DNA from: Bacteroidota bacterium | Lineage (GTDB): Bacteria; Bacteroidota; Bacteroidia; Chitinophagales; BACL12 | Length of the DNA: 64,000 nucleotides | Reading direction: 5' to 3' | NCBI GenBank assembly: GCA_016706865.1 | Contig: JADJIS010000001.1 | Coordinates: 434,001 to 498,000, forward strand | Shown: one piece after another, positions 63,602-64,000 of the stretch | How the letters are laid out: each line of letters opens with the position of its first letter | How positions within the stretch are numbered: position 1 is the stretch's first letter | The notes under the pieces: generated by a model | What the model was told of the DNA's origin: nothing | Database searches by the model: none | The model's input: only the letters and a program-made list of their open reading frames with translations | Translations under genes and position numbers: made by a program

Positions 63602-64000
63602 TTAATTAATAAATATTTTTTTCGCTGCAAATTTTTGCTGTCCCTTATAGATTTCTACAAAATAATAACCTTTTGGTTTGGCGCTCATAGGAATTACATT
63701 ATTCTTGCCTGACAAAATTCCTGAAGATATTTTAGCTCCTGATAAATTTAATATTTGAAACGAATAATTTTCAGAAATTTCCTGAAATTGTATGAAAACA
63801 TCGCTGTTAAATGAATAAATATTGACATTGAGGAGATTAATTTCCTCTAGGTTAACAGTTGACGTGTCTCCAATAGTGTCTCCTGCCAAAATACCGGTAT
63901 TGCAGTTTATTTCGTATGCATAATCTTTAATTATTAGTGTTCTACCATTGTCTTTAATATCACATCTAATCCAACCATAATGCAAACAATCAGAAGTGTC
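63602..64000 (-). CDS. 3' part of a T9SS cargo gene (cut by the window)
   Basis: The frame is open to the window edge (reading TSDCLHYGWIRCDIKDNGRTL before the residues shown by the internal TTG), so the gene starts outside. Visible part: CDIKDNGRTLIIKDYAYE module, then a type A sorting domain (NVNIYSFNSDVFIQFQEIS... NLSGAKISSGIL... GYYFVEIYKGQQKFAAKKIFIN). No terminator is evident before the attC-like site. Confidence 0.8.
   Translation of the reverse strand, partial: DTSDCLHYGWIRCDIKDNGRTLIIKDYAYEINCNTGILAGDTIGDTSTVNLEEINLLNVNIYSFNSDVFIQFQEISENYSFQILNLSGAKISSGILSGKNNVIPMSAKPKGYYFVEIYKGQQKFAAKKIFIN

Overview
The window is a low-GC chromosomal segment of a Bacteroidota bacterium. Evidence for this is the set of secreted proteins with type IX secretion (T9SS) C-terminal sorting domains, the gliding-motility ABC transporter genes gldA, gldF and gldG, several -7 boxes of the Bacteroidota type (TAnnTTTG), and the lack of Shine-Dalgarno-like leaders. 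Many large modular secreted proteins (MopE-type, GEVED, PPC and PKD/Ig-like modules) suggest an environmental Chitinophagales/Saprospiria-like lineage, but that placement is inference.

Layout. 0-6.4 kb: small membrane and secreted proteins, a ytfI/ytfJ-like pair, and a CRTAC1-type FG-GAP/ASPIC protein. 6.5-20 kb: five T9SS cargo genes in tandem on the minus strand, most followed by their own terminator; one carries near-identical 207-bp MopE repeats. 20-36.8 kb: gldA, a hybrid-periplasmic-propeller sensor kinase with its NarL-type regulator, a 1571-aa PPC/PKD cargo protein, gldF-gldG-DUF4340, and a Kelch-type cargo protein. 36.8-43.4 kb: housekeeping genes (dnaN, an ECF sigma operon, uvrA, an MscS channel) and a broken DUF4143 ATPase. 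43.4-45.3 kb: a REP-associated tyrosine transposase (RAYT) between tandem arrays of palindromic repeats, which also occur as single hairpins elsewhere in the window. 45.3-57 kb: a T9SS type-B cargo, SRPBCC, ferritin, glycosyltransferase, DinB-like and DUF1059 genes, lipoproteins, and a three-gene HipBST-like toxin-antitoxin operon with repeated GTGC-N8-GCAC operators. 57-63.6 kb: an accessory island of defence-like genes (PIN_8 protein; AAA_13 ATPase plus a nuclease-like partner; nucleotidyltransferase plus pentapeptide/ion-channel protein), each block followed by an imperfect palindrome that resembles an integron attC site. The right edge holds the 3' end of another T9SS cargo gene.

The most striking signal is not a gene. 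Nearly every long intergenic spacer is filled with tandem arrays whose period is 7 bp, although the unit differs from spacer to spacer (ATTGACA, GAGTAAT, TAGGACA, GCGTGAG, GGAGAAA, GTCCCGT, AATAAAG). Several begin exactly at a stop codon, are purine-rich in the sense of the upstream gene, and are joined to a linker with a recurring AGCCGG-type core. They look like one family of intergenic element with hypervariable heptad arms. They also generate spurious open frames and have shaped real gene ends (gldG start; 3' ends of at least four genes).
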